DNA of 11,808 bases from Candidatus Alloscillospira gallinarum. GTDB taxonomy: Bacteria; Bacillota; Clostridia; Oscillospirales; Oscillospiraceae. Shown here one piece after another: positions 1 through 6,291 of this stretch. Position numbers and translations under genes: made by a program. The DNA lies in the NCBI GenBank assembly GCA_904420055.1, contig CAJFTV010000091.1, positions 1-11,808 of the forward strand, in the 5' to 3' direction. Below the pieces are notes generated by a model that saw only the letters and a list, made by a program, of their open reading frames with translations, searched no databases and was not told the DNA's origin. Numbering within the stretch: position 1 is the stretch's first letter; each line of letters starts with the position of its first letter.

Positions 1-53
1 GCCTGCTCCGCCTCAATGCTGTGGGGCATCTGTTTTGCTATGAGCTCGTCCAT
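1..53 (-). CDS. dnaB: Replicative DNA helicase DnaB, N-terminal 17 codons (cut by window edge)
   Basis: Only the first 17 codons lie in the window. They read MDELIAKQMPHSIEAEQ, and the PHSIEAEQ stretch is the typical opening of bacterial DnaB, which begins P-x-N/S-I-E-A-E-Q before the N-terminal helical domain. An AAGGGG Shine-Dalgarno lies upstream of the ATG at 51-53. The gene starts about 40 bp after rplI on the same strand, and gdpP-rplI-dnaB is a common Firmicute order, which supports the call despite the short fragment. DnaB is the ring-shaped ATP-dependent helicase that unwinds DNA at the replication fork. No catalytic motif is visible in this piece. Confidence 0.85.
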   Translation of the reverse strand, partial: MDELIAKQMPHSIEAEQ

Positions 54-92
54 CTGAAATAACCCCTTACTTTCTCTGTATGTCCGAAATTC

Positions 93-539
93 TTACGCCT
101 CTGTTACCATAACCTTGAACGACCCGGATATCTCATACCCCATCTTGCACCTGACCTCAAAAGTGCCGAAAGTCTTTATCTGCTCCGGCAGGACGATTTT
201 GTTCTTTTCAACAGAAATCCCCTGCTGCTTTTCAAGGGCCTCGGCAATTTCCTTTGCCGTTACGGCGCCAAACAGCTTGCCCGCTCCGCCGGCCTTTGCC
301 TTGATTGTAACCGTTACGGACTCCAGCTTCTTTACAGTCTCACGGGCGGCCTCCTTCTCCCGCTCAATCTGAGCAAGACGCGCCTTTTCCTTTATTTTCA
401 TGGCGTTCAAGTTGTCGGCCGTTGCCTCTACCGCCAGCTTTTTCGGCAAGAGAAAGTTCCTGGCGTATCCGTCGGACACTTCCACCGACTGCCCCTTTTT
501 GCCCTGTCCTTTTACATCTTGAAGAAGAATTACTTTCAT
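93..539 (-). CDS. rplI: 50S ribosomal protein L9
   Basis: The 148-residue product has the usual L9 length and architecture. An N-terminal RNA-binding domain (about 1-50) opens MKVILLQDVKGQGKKG and contains the signature VSDGYARNFLLPKKLA. A long charged connecting helix follows (about 40-75), then a C-terminal domain (about 76-148) with GKLFGAVTAKEIAEAL. L9 binds 23S rRNA near the base of the L1 stalk and helps hold the reading frame. An AGGAGG ribosome binding site (548-553) stands 8 bp before the ATG. The gene begins 21 bp after the gdpP stop codon and is presumably co-transcribed with gdpP and dnaB from the promoter at 2632-2660. Nothing in it is unusual. Confidence 0.98.
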   Translation of the reverse strand: MKVILLQDVKGQGKKGQSVEVSDGYARNFLLPKKLAVEATADNLNAMKIKEKARLAQIEREKEAARETVKKLESVTVTIKAKAGGAGKLFGAVTAKEIAEALEKQQGISVEKNKIVLPEQIKTFGTFEVRCKMGYEISGSFKVMVTEA

Positions 540-560
540 AATAATAACCTCCTGAAAGTT

Positions 561-2573
561 TTACTTATTGTCTTTATTATAGTCCAGATAATTATCAATT
601 GCGGTTTTCAGCTTTTCCAGCGTGGCCTCCACCGTAACTCCCCGCAGCTGCGCTCCCGCTGTGGCGTGGTTTCCGCCGCCTCCAAGCCTTTCCAATATCT
701 GCTGTACGTCCACGTTACCTATGCTGCGGCCGGAAATATTAACCGCTCCGGAGGCAGCCGACACAACAAACGAGGCGGTTATGCCGGAGATATTCAAAAG
801 TTCGTCCGCCGCCTGGGCCACAATTACCCTGTCCACCGGCGTAGAAGCATAGGCAATTGCAATATCGTTTCGGTACTCGTGTGCGCTGGTGACAATCCCA
901 TACCGCTCCATAGCCGATGTAAAATCCGACTGGAGCAGCTTTTTGACCTCAGAGGTGTCCGCCCCCGCCCTACGTAAAAACGCCGCCGCGTCAAACGTGC
1001 GGCTGCCGGTCCTCACGGAAAAGCTCTTTGTGTCCAGCACTATTCCCGCAAGCAGCGCCTCCGCCTCATACCGGAGTATGTCGGACTGGTCCACGATGTA
1101 CTGCAGCATCTCCGCCACGAGCTCAGACGCCGAGGAGGCATACGGCTCGTGGAAGTTCAGGTCCGGATTTTCTATATATGCGGCAGCCCTTCTGTGGTGG
1201 TCAATGACGACAATTCTGTTGCATGAGAGCAGCAGCGGCTCCGACTCCACCTGCTCCGGGCGGTTGGTGTCCACAACAACGAGCAGGCTCTTGCTGTCGG
1301 CGATTAAAATTGCCTCTTTGGGAGATATAAACGTATGCTCGTACTCCTGAAGGCTCTTCATTCTGTCTATCAGTCGCTTGGAGGCGTTTTCCTCCATATT
1401 GACAACAATTTTCGCAACTTTTCCCTTGCTTCTTGCCGCGCAGCACACGCCCACTGCCGAGCCTATGCAGTCAAGGTCGGCATACTTATGCCCCATGACA
1501 AGCACTGTCGAGGCGTCACTTAAAAGCTCTCCAAACGCACTGGACATAACCCTCGACTTTACCTTTGTACGCTTCTCAAATTCCGCAGACTGTCCCCCGT
1601 AAAACTCAAAGTTATCCTTGTTCTTAATTACGACCTGGTCGCCGCCGCGGCTGAGGGCCATTTCCGTTCCCAGCGTTGCAAACTTAAACGTCTCCTCAAG
1701 CGACTGACCGTCCTTGCCTATGCCGATACTAAGTGTGGCGTGCACTCCGCCGGCGCCGGTGTACTGACGTACCGTATCAAGAAGGGAGAACTTATTCTCT
1801 ATAAAAGACCTTAAATATCTGTCCTCGAACACGAACAAATATCTGTCCCTGTCATATTTGCACAGGTGTCCGCCGCAGTTTTCCGTCCACTGGCTTATCG
1901 CGTCATCAATTGAGGAGAGTATAGAGGACTTGTCCTTTTCGCTCATGCCTTTCAAAAGCTCCTCATAGTTGTCCAGCATGATAATTGCCATTATAGGACG
2001 GGAGTTGACATACTCGTCATATGTGTCTGCATACTCTGTGACGTCCATCCAGTATGTGGTGGCGAGAAACTCCCGTTGTCCTGTTGAGCGCTCCGGCCGT
2101 GTTATATTGCCGTAAACCTTGTAGCGCTTTCCATTCAGCTCCACAAAGCCGGGGCACACATTTTTACCCTCAATAAGCCACTTGCCGTTATATCCCGGAA
2201 CCATGTCGGATATACGCACCTCAAAAATGTGCTCCGCACTGTCGGCAATGCTGTTAAACTGGCTGTTTGACCAGAGTATCTGACCGTTGCCCGGGTTGTA
2301 GATAACTGTGGGCATGGGAAAGTTTATCAGACTGTTTTTTGCCGCAGAGTCCATGTTGTCAGTTACAGACTCTATGTAATTAAGAAGCCTATGGGTGCGC
2401 TTTTTCCCCGACACCCATGTATATACTCCCAAGAGGACGACTATTACCACCTCGCCGATTGCGAGGTATCTGCTGTGTGACTCAAAGAAAAAAGTTAAAA
2501 CCGCAAACAGCACCAGCACCATAAAATATAGCCGCATACTGGGCTGAAATAACTTTACTATCTTTCTATTCAA
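561..2573 (-). CDS. gdpP: Cyclic-di-AMP phosphodiesterase GdpP (DHH/DHHA1 family)
   Basis: The 670-residue protein matches GdpP/YybT in length and domain order. Two transmembrane helices (about 13-31 and 36-54) are followed by a PAS-like region (about 85-170), a degenerate GGDEF domain (about 190-318) with SRGGDQ where an active cyclase would have GGDEF, and a cytoplasmic DHH/DHHA1 phosphodiesterase. Visible metal-binding residues are H362, D366 and D368 (GHKYADLDCIGS), D435 (VVVDTN), D458-H459-H460 (IDHHRR) and D514 (GIVLDTK). The DHHA1 glycine motif GGGGNHATAGA is at 631-641. The enzyme hydrolyses c-di-AMP to pApA and so influences osmolyte uptake, wall homeostasis and beta-lactam tolerance. 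The start is TTG with a GGGGGTG-type ribosome binding site; the next Met (codon 13) has none. It is the first gene of the gdpP-rplI-dnaB operon. Confidence 0.96.
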   Translation of the reverse strand: MNRKIVKLFQPSMRLYFMVLVLFAVLTFFFESHSRYLAIGEVVIVVLLGVYTWVSGKKRTHRLLNYIESVTDNMDSAAKNSLINFPMPTVIYNPGNGQILWSNSQFNSIADSAEHIFEVRISDMVPGYNGKWLIEGKNVCPGFVELNGKRYKVYGNITRPERSTGQREFLATTYWMDVTEYADTYDEYVNSRPIMAIIMLDNYEELLKGMSEKDKSSILSSIDDAISQWTENCGGHLCKYDRDRYLFVFEDRYLRSFIENKFSLLDTVRQYTGAGGVHATLSIGIGKDGQSLEETFKFATLGTEMALSRGGDQVVIKNKDNFEFYGGQSAEFEKRTKVKSRVMSSAFGELLSDASTVLVMGHKYADLDCIGSAVGVCCAARSKGKVAKIVVNMEENASKRLIDRMKSLQEYEHTFISPKEAILIADSKSLLVVVDTNRPEQVESEPLLLSCNRIVVIDHHRRAAAYIENPDLNFHEPYASSASELVAEMLQYIVDQSDILRYEAEALLAGIVLDTKSFSVRTGSRTFDAAAFLRRAGADTSEVKKLLQSDFTSAMERYGIVTSAHEYRNDIAIAYASTPVDRVIVAQAADELLNISGITASFVVSAASGAVNISGRSIGNVDVQQILERLGGGGNHATAGAQLRGVTVEATLEKLKTAIDNYLDYNKDNK

Positions 2574-2631
2574 AAAAACACCCCCGCAATCTGCGTTTAA
2601 TTGCTTTCCGCCAGCCCAAAGATAATAGATT

Positions 2632-2660
2632 ATTATATCAGATTTACATCGCTCTTACAA
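2632..2660 (-). promoter_or_regulatory. Sigma-A-type promoter for gdpP-rplI-dnaB
   Basis: On the minus strand, TTGTAA (2655-2660) is separated by exactly 17 bp from TATAAT (2632-2637), with a TG one base upstream of the -10 (extended -10). Transcription would start near 2625, giving a leader of about 50 nt before the TTG start of gdpP. This is a motif match; no start site has been mapped. Confidence 0.75.
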
Positions 2661-2671
2661 CTGAAATCTTA

Positions 2672-2711
2672 CCGCAAAGGGAAATAATTGCCGCAAAAGG
2701 TGGAATAATTA
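2672..2711. repeat. Imperfect tandem direct repeat in the divergent gdpP / phosphohexomutase-like spacer
   Basis: Two adjacent similar units read CCGCAAAGGGAAATAATTG (2672-2690) and, with a two-base insertion and a few changes, a second CCGCAAA...AATAATT unit (2691-2711). They lie upstream of the minus-strand -35 at 2655-2660 and before the plus-strand gene at 2778, so they are well placed as regulator sites for either gene. No known operator was recognised. No convincing -35/-10 pair was found for the plus-strand gene; TATACA at 2716-2721 is the best -10-like match. Confidence 0.4.
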
Positions 2712-2777
2712 ACTGTATACACACCATACGGCACGCCTCAGGCAGTCCGCCGTCTTTCAGATTGGAGGAGTTTAATT

Positions 2778-3752
2778 TTGAGCGAAAACACGCATGACAG
2801 GCAAACAGATTTTATTACACCGGAGCTTCCGCATTCTCTTGTAAACTACGGACAGCAGGCGGCCCTGGCCGGCAGCATCTGCATAGGGTTTTCCGGAGGC
2901 GAGGCCGCCGGTGCGGCGGGACTGATACTCGCCAGTGCGGCCCGGCTCGGCGGCGGAACTGTCTACATGTGTGACGGTCTCACCCCCGCGGAAACTCTGT
3001 ATATCGGACAGAGCAACAGCGTAAACCTTGCCGTGTACATCGGAGACAGCCTAAAGCCGGAATTTTACTCCGTCTCTGCACAGCAGCCTGTAAAAGCCTC
3101 AGATAACGGTGTTGGCCGCCTACTGTTTATCGACGGCACTGAAAAAAAGTACACCGACAGCTTTAAATCATATCAAAAGCTAAAGGGTGTGCGTCTCTCT
3201 GACGGTGGTGCGGGACGTGGAAACCGCCTTTTTCGGATTGCCGCCGTAAAGGCCGGCGCGTTCATTCACCCCAAGGAGGTGGGAATTGCGGTATTTGATG
3301 TGTCAGAAGACGGTATGTCACTGTCCGTCACAGACGAGGCAGGTATTACGCATAACTTCAAAGAAATAATCCGTCTCCTTGAGGAGAGAAATGTGAATGT
3401 ATCTGACGGGATACAGGCCGCTTTTGCGGTCATAACTGCCTCTGTTGACGAAAAAACAACCGTGGCCTCACTGTTCCCGGAAAAGCACTCCGGTGCCAGG
3501 GCCGAAAAAACGCTGTGGGTAAACGGCGGCGCCGACCGGACGCTTGCGGCCTTTTACAGAAAATACAGGGGAGAGGCGGTTCCCCATAAGGACGGATATC
3601 TGTGTGACTTCGGAGACGAAAAAATCAAAATCTATCCCTGCCGCTCCGGCTCTCAGGTAAAAATCGCCGCAGAGTCTTTTAATACCGAGACCGCCCTGGA
3701 GCTGTGCACCGGAATGGAGATGATTATAGAGCGGCTCACACAGGCGGAGTAA
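2778..3752 (+). CDS. Degenerate phosphohexomutase-like protein (GlmM/PMM superfamily, probable pseudoenzyme)
   Basis: The 324-residue protein follows the alpha-D-phosphohexomutase plan in reduced form. Domain I spans about 13-100: TPEL, then a glycine-rich strand-helix region and LTPAETLY, which corresponds to the family's PTPALY. A shrunken domain II/III follows, with GIAVFDVSEDG (169-179) and VTDEAG (184-189) where active enzymes have GIAFDGDGDR...VDxEG. A C-terminal domain IV has RSGSQVKIAAES (289-300) where the family has SGTEPxIRV. The catalytic Ser-His loop (TASHNPPEYNG) is replaced by IGDSLKPEFYS (88-98), placing Asp90 at the phosphoserine position. The DGDGDR metal loop is lost. Active relatives have about 450 residues, so about a quarter is missing. 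The frame is intact, with a strong GGAGGAG ribosome binding site 7 bp before the TTG start, which argues against a decaying pseudogene. It is divergent from gdpP. The family assignment is by eye; the regulatory role is inference. Confidence 0.7.
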   Translation: MSENTHDRQTDFITPELPHSLVNYGQQAALAGSICIGFSGGEAAGAAGLILASAARLGGGTVYMCDGLTPAETLYIGQSNSVNLAVYIGDSLKPEFYSVSAQQPVKASDNGVGRLLFIDGTEKKYTDSFKSYQKLKGVRLSDGGAGRGNRLFRIAAVKAGAFIHPKEVGIAVFDVSEDGMSLSVTDEAGITHNFKEIIRLLEERNVNVSDGIQAAFAVITASVDEKTTVASLFPEKHSGARAEKTLWVNGGADRTLAAFYRKYRGEAVPHKDGYLCDFGDEKIKIYPCRSGSQVKIAAESFNTETALELCTGMEMIIERLTQAE

Positions 3753-3771
3753 AATTTGTTGAAAAAACCGA

Positions 3772-3800
3772 TTGAAGCCCTCCTCACGTTAAAATATAAT
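3772..3800 (+). promoter_or_regulatory. Sigma-A-type promoter for the lipoprotein gene
   Basis: TTGAAG (3772-3777), a 17-bp spacer and a perfect TATAAT (3795-3800) lie between the phosphohexomutase-like gene and the lipoprotein gene. Transcription would begin near 3807, about 27 nt before the GTG start at 3834. The lipoprotein can therefore be expressed on its own, although no terminator separates it from the gene before. Confidence 0.7.
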
Positions 3801-3833
3801 TAGTGTATATCAAAATCACTGCGGGGTCTTAAC

Positions 3834-4583
3834 GTGAAAAAGCTTTTATGCGGTGTTCTGCCGCTTTTAATAATCATATCTCTAGCCGGGTGCGGCAGCT
3901 CCGGCATAAACGGCCGCGACGATGTAACCGGGAAAAAGATAGGCGTTCTGGAAAATACCTCCTCAATTGTCTACGGCGAAATGCACGGAGAGGTCACAGA
4001 GTACAGCTCCACTTCCACACTTGTGGCCGCACTTAAGGCCGGTGAAATTGACTGTATTGTGGCAGATTCCCACGACAGCGGCGGGATTACGAGGTTTAAA
4101 ATCAGCCTGAAAACTCTGAAGGAACCATTGGCTGAATCCAACTTCAGGATTGCCGCCGCAAAGGAGAATCCCGACCTCATAAGCGACATTAACTCCGCCC
4201 TTCTATACCTTGAGGACGAGGGCATTCTGGAGGACATAATAGACGGCAATTACGACGGAGACTATGTGTATTCCGGCCCTACACCGCCGGAGGGCGCCCA
4301 GACATTAACGGTCGCGGTTGGCGGCGACTTTTACCCGTACAAAATCACAGCTGACGGCACGTACACCGGGATTGACATAGACGTGGCAAGGGCAGTTTGC
4401 GCGTATCTCGGCTTTAACGTGGAATTTGTCTCCGTCCCCGGCGCCGACCTCATCTCCAGTGTGACGGAGGGGCGCTGTCATTTTGCCATCGGCGGAATAA
4501 CGGCAAACACAGCGGACGAGAGTGTGTGCATAATGTCAAATCCCTACGCAACATGCACCCAGAAAATCATCGTCATGCGGTAA
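3834..4583 (+). CDS. Lipoprotein with solute-binding (SBP_bac_3-like) fold in permuted lobe order
   Basis: The 249-residue product begins with a lipoprotein signal peptide: KK, a hydrophobic core, then lipobox LAGC with acceptor Cys20. Residues 32-140 resemble the second lobe and C-terminal helices of family 3 solute-binding proteins (GKKIGVLENTSS, ALKAGEIDCIVADS, AAAKENPDL, LEDEGILEDI). Residues 155-249 resemble the first lobe (LTVAVGGDFYPYK, YTGIDIDVARAV, GITANTADES, SNPY). The usual order is the reverse, so the protein appears circularly permuted, or else two half-domains are joined. The Arg of the family's T-P-E-R motif, which holds the carboxylate of amino acids, is aligned with Asp228, so an amino-acid ligand is doubtful. 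It would sit on the outer face of the membrane. No ABC permease or ATPase gene is nearby. The GTG start has a weak GGGG ribosome binding site. Confidence 0.75.
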   Translation: MKKLLCGVLPLLIIISLAGCGSSGINGRDDVTGKKIGVLENTSSIVYGEMHGEVTEYSSTSTLVAALKAGEIDCIVADSHDSGGITRFKISLKTLKEPLAESNFRIAAAKENPDLISDINSALLYLEDEGILEDIIDGNYDGDYVYSGPTPPEGAQTLTVAVGGDFYPYKITADGTYTGIDIDVARAVCAYLGFNVEFVSVPGADLISSVTEGRCHFAIGGITANTADESVCIMSNPYATCTQKIIVMR

Positions 4584-4699
4584 TGGCTGTTCTGCACGCA
4601 CTAAAGATACGGCTCATTTTTACCCGCGGCCTTTCTCCCAAAACTGTCCTCCGCGGTCCAAGCATAATAATATGTAATAAAGTAATGCAAAAAATGTAC

Positions 4700-4728
4700 T
4701 GGACATTTTCATAGCGGAGTGGTATTGT
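4700..4728 (+). promoter_or_regulatory. Possible promoter for the small NrdD-tail-like gene
   Basis: TGGACA (4700-4705; five of six bases match TTGACA), a 17-bp spacer and TATTGT (4723-4728; four of six) precede the 89-codon gene, giving a leader of about 60 nt. The remainder of the 210-bp gap after the lipoprotein gene shows no clear terminator or other gene; a CCGCGG palindrome occurs twice in it (near 4625 and 4652). Confidence 0.4.
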
Positions 4729-4793
4729 ATATATAGTGCCAGATCGACACATATTTCACTACATATTGTGTTTCATATACGGAGGTTTTAGCC

Positions 4794-5063
4794 ATGATTG
4801 ATGTTAAGGTAACTGGGGGCACACTGTCCCAGAAGGAAATTGACGCATATATTGCCCGTGCAAGGGACAAGTACCCAGACAAGGAGATATCCTCTATGGA
4901 TATCGCACTCGACGGAGAGTTTGTCGATATTACATATCACTGGCAGACCGTTCCCTTTGAGAGAATTCGCCGCATAACCGGTTATCTCGTGGGCACGCTG
5001 GACCGCTTTAACGACGGCAAACGCGCAGAAGAGGCGGACAGGGTCAAACACAATATAGCATAA
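4794..5063 (+). CDS. Small protein resembling the glycyl-radical tail of anaerobic ribonucleotide reductase (NrdD)
   Basis: The 89-residue, cysteine-free protein ends with RRITGYLVGTLDRFNDGK (59-76) followed by E-x-x-DRVKH (80-86). This resembles the extreme C-terminus of class III ribonucleotide reductase NrdD, where the pattern R-x-x-G-Y-L carries the radical glycine and is followed by F/W-N-x-GK-x-E-x-x-x-R. The corresponding glycine here is Gly63. The first 55 residues are not recognised. The ten-stranded barrel, the catalytic cysteines and the zinc-binding cysteines of NrdD are absent, so it cannot be a reductase by itself. As I recall, similar short proteins occur in other Clostridia, sometimes annotated as anaerobic ribonucleotide reductase; I cannot check this here. 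It could act like the spare-part protein YfiD/GrcA of pyruvate formate-lyase, but that is inference. A GGAGG site 8 bp before the ATG supports the start. Confidence 0.7.
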   Translation: MIDVKVTGGTLSQKEIDAYIARARDKYPDKEISSMDIALDGEFVDITYHWQTVPFERIRRITGYLVGTLDRFNDGKRAEEADRVKHNIA

Positions 5064-5070
5064 AAAGCCT

Positions 5071-5105
5071 AAATCTCCCCGGTACAATGTACCGGGGAGA
5101 TTTTT
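5071..5105. terminator. Bidirectional intrinsic terminator between convergent genes
   Basis: Perfect 16-bp arms (5071-5086 and 5088-5103) share a GC-rich CTCCCCGGTACA core, with T-run 5101-5105 on the plus strand and A-run 5062-5066 giving a U-run for minus-strand transcripts. It closes the small NrdD-tail-like gene 8 bp after its stop and could also stop the RNHCP operon arriving from the right. The 87 bp from 5106 to 5192 contain nothing I recognise. Confidence 0.9.
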
Positions 5106-5192
5106 AACATGCACAGTACCTTGCAGTCACGCCGAACACGTATCTGCTGTGATTGTATGTGTCAAATCCGGTTAACGGCAAACGTAAACCCA

Positions 5193-5630
5193 TTATTTTT
5201 TCGTGCCATACAAACACCCGTCTCCTCCCATAAGCGCAGTCATCTCCTCTATGCGCTCCAATGGGAAGGGAGGCTGGGAAAGCGGCCTCATGGCAATAGA
5301 CATAAGCTTCATCGGGTTATCATCAGCCGCCACACGGTTTGATGTAAAGTGCCCGCACCGTCGGCAGCGGTGTATAATTGCCCATTCGCCGCTTTTTCTG
5401 ACCCATACGCCCACCGGCTCCATAACACCGCCGCAATCTGCTTCCCTGTCGCCGGGCTCAATATCAAGGTGCAGGCTGCTAAGGCAGTTCGGACAGTGGT
5501 TTCTGTGTCCGCTGCCCGCCCCTGCTGAAACTACAAGCCTTCCGCACACTTTGCAGATAAAGCTGTCACTGCAGGCGTGAGTTTTATAATAGCCTTTTTC
5601 ATATAGTCTCTTCTTGTTTTCTCGGTTCAT
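5193..5630 (-). CDS. RNHCP domain zinc-ribbon protein
   Basis: The 145-residue protein has the hallmark RNHCPNCL (43-50) of the RNHCP domain family, preceded by F-x-C-K-V-C (Cys26, Cys29) and followed by Cys66 and a second pair, RCRRCG (Cys89, Cys92). The cysteine pairs suggest two zinc-ribbon-like knuckles. The domain's function is unknown to me; nucleic acid binding is a guess from the fold type. The C-terminal 45 residues (with PPFPLERIEEM) have no recognised motif. The gene starts 30 bp after the marR stop with an AGAGGT site (5639-5644) 8 bp before the ATG, so the two form an operon under the promoter and operator at 6106-6154. Confidence 0.9.
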   Translation of the reverse strand: MNRENKKRLYEKGYYKTHACSDSFICKVCGRLVVSAGAGSGHRNHCPNCLSSLHLDIEPGDREADCGGVMEPVGVWVRKSGEWAIIHRCRRCGHFTSNRVAADDNPMKLMSIAMRPLSQPPFPLERIEEMTALMGGDGCLYGTKK

Positions 5631-5660
5631 CTGTTTTTACCTCTTTAATAATCCTCCGTA

Positions 5661-6092
5661 TTACATCATCTTTTTCATATACTTCTCAAGTGCGTCGCGG
5701 TATTTCTGTGTGAGCAATAAATACTGGCGCTGTTCTGCTTCGGTCCAATCGTTCCATATCCTGTTTTCTATATCAAACAGCGGTTCAACTTTCTCGTGGG
5801 CAAATTTCTTCCCTTTCTCCGTCAGGCTCACAACAGTATTTCTACCCGTTCCCTGAGTAATATTTACAATTCCCTCTTTTTCCAGCTTGCGTATTGCAGA
5901 GTTTATGGTCTGGCGGCTAATGCCGGTAAGCTTGCTGATTTCACTTTGGAGGCAACTATCCCCCTTTTCACATATCACATACAGAATATTCTGCACACTG
6001 TCAGAAATACCCATTTTCACGGCAGCCTCGTGATAAAGCGCATTTATTTCTCCAGACAGATATGTGTATTCCCTCGCCTTTAAATAGTGCAT
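5661..6092 (-). CDS. MarR-family transcriptional regulator
   Basis: The 143-residue product has the MarR plan. N-terminal and C-terminal helices for dimerisation flank a winged helix-turn-helix: SEISKLTGISRQTINSAIRK (about 50-69) as helices, then a wing with GTGRNTVVSLTEKGKKF (81-97). The frame is open to an ATG at 6122, but that codon coincides with the predicted transcription start and has no ribosome binding site. The ATG at 6092 has AAGGAG (6101-6106) exactly 8 bp upstream, so it is the preferred start. The promoter is laced with a 14-bp inverted repeat, which points to autorepression. The downstream RNHCP gene is likely its operon partner. The ligand is unknown. Confidence 0.92.
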   Translation of the reverse strand: MHYLKAREYTYLSGEINALYHEAAVKMGISDSVQNILYVICEKGDSCLQSEISKLTGISRQTINSAIRKLEKEGIVNITQGTGRNTVVSLTEKGKKFAHEKVEPLFDIENRIWNDWTEAEQRQYLLLTQKYRDALEKYMKKMM

Positions 6093-6105
6093 CAACTCAT
6101 CTCCT

Positions 6106-6146
6106 TGTACGATTTCGGACATATATATTATATCCGAAATCGTACA
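6106..6146. promoter_or_regulatory. Palindromic operator of the marR operon
   Basis: A perfect 14-bp inverted repeat, TGTACGATTTCGGA (6106-6119) and its complement (6133-6146), is separated by 13 bp. The upstream arm (6133-6146) fills most of the -35/-10 spacer of the marR promoter, and the other arm covers the first transcribed bases. A dimeric MarR protein bound here would block RNA polymerase. The arms are 27 bp apart centre to centre, about 2.5 helical turns. Confidence 0.85.
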
Positions 6147-6154
6147 TATGTCAA
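6127..6154 (-). promoter_or_regulatory. Consensus sigma-A promoter of marR-RNHCP
   Basis: On the minus strand, TTGACA (6149-6154), a 16-bp spacer and TATAAT (6127-6132) match consensus in both hexamers. The expected transcription start is around 6120, leaving about 28 nt before the ATG at 6092. So strong a promoter under a full dyad operator suggests tight repression with high induced output. Confidence 0.9.
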
Positions 6155-6167
6155 TAGGTTTCTATAC

Positions 6168-6213
6168 AAAAAACTCTATGCAGGCGGGTAAACCCGCCTG
6201 CATAGAGTTTTTT
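6168..6213. terminator. Long perfect hairpin terminator after hpf
   Basis: The 22-bp arms (6168-6189 and 6192-6213) are perfectly complementary around a two-base centre; in practice the loop is the tetraloop between GGG and CCC. A and T tracts flank it on both sides, so it works as an intrinsic terminator in either direction. It lies 78 bp past the hpf stop codon and its edge is only 13 bp from the -35 of the marR promoter, insulating that operon from read-through. Confidence 0.92.
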
Positions 6214-6291
6214 ATTTAACCGTCAGGATATATTCAACGATAATGCTGTCTGCTTCCGTCCGCCATATACGGCAGCGGAGCCACTTATAAT

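Noticed and set aside
519..977. A 152-codon plus-strand frame over rplI and gdpP
   Set aside because: It is fully antisense to two certain genes and its translation has no family resemblance or start signals.
2778..3752. Calling the phosphohexomutase-like gene an active GlmM or a pseudogene
   Set aside because: Catalytic and metal loops are replaced, so activity is unlikely; but there is no frameshift or internal stop and the ribosome binding site is strong, so it is not an evident pseudogene.
4526..4714. A 62-codon plus-strand frame at the end of the lipoprotein gene, running into the gap
   Set aside because: It begins inside the lipoprotein gene in another frame, has no ribosome binding site, and its composition is unlike a protein; the rest of the gap shows no gene.
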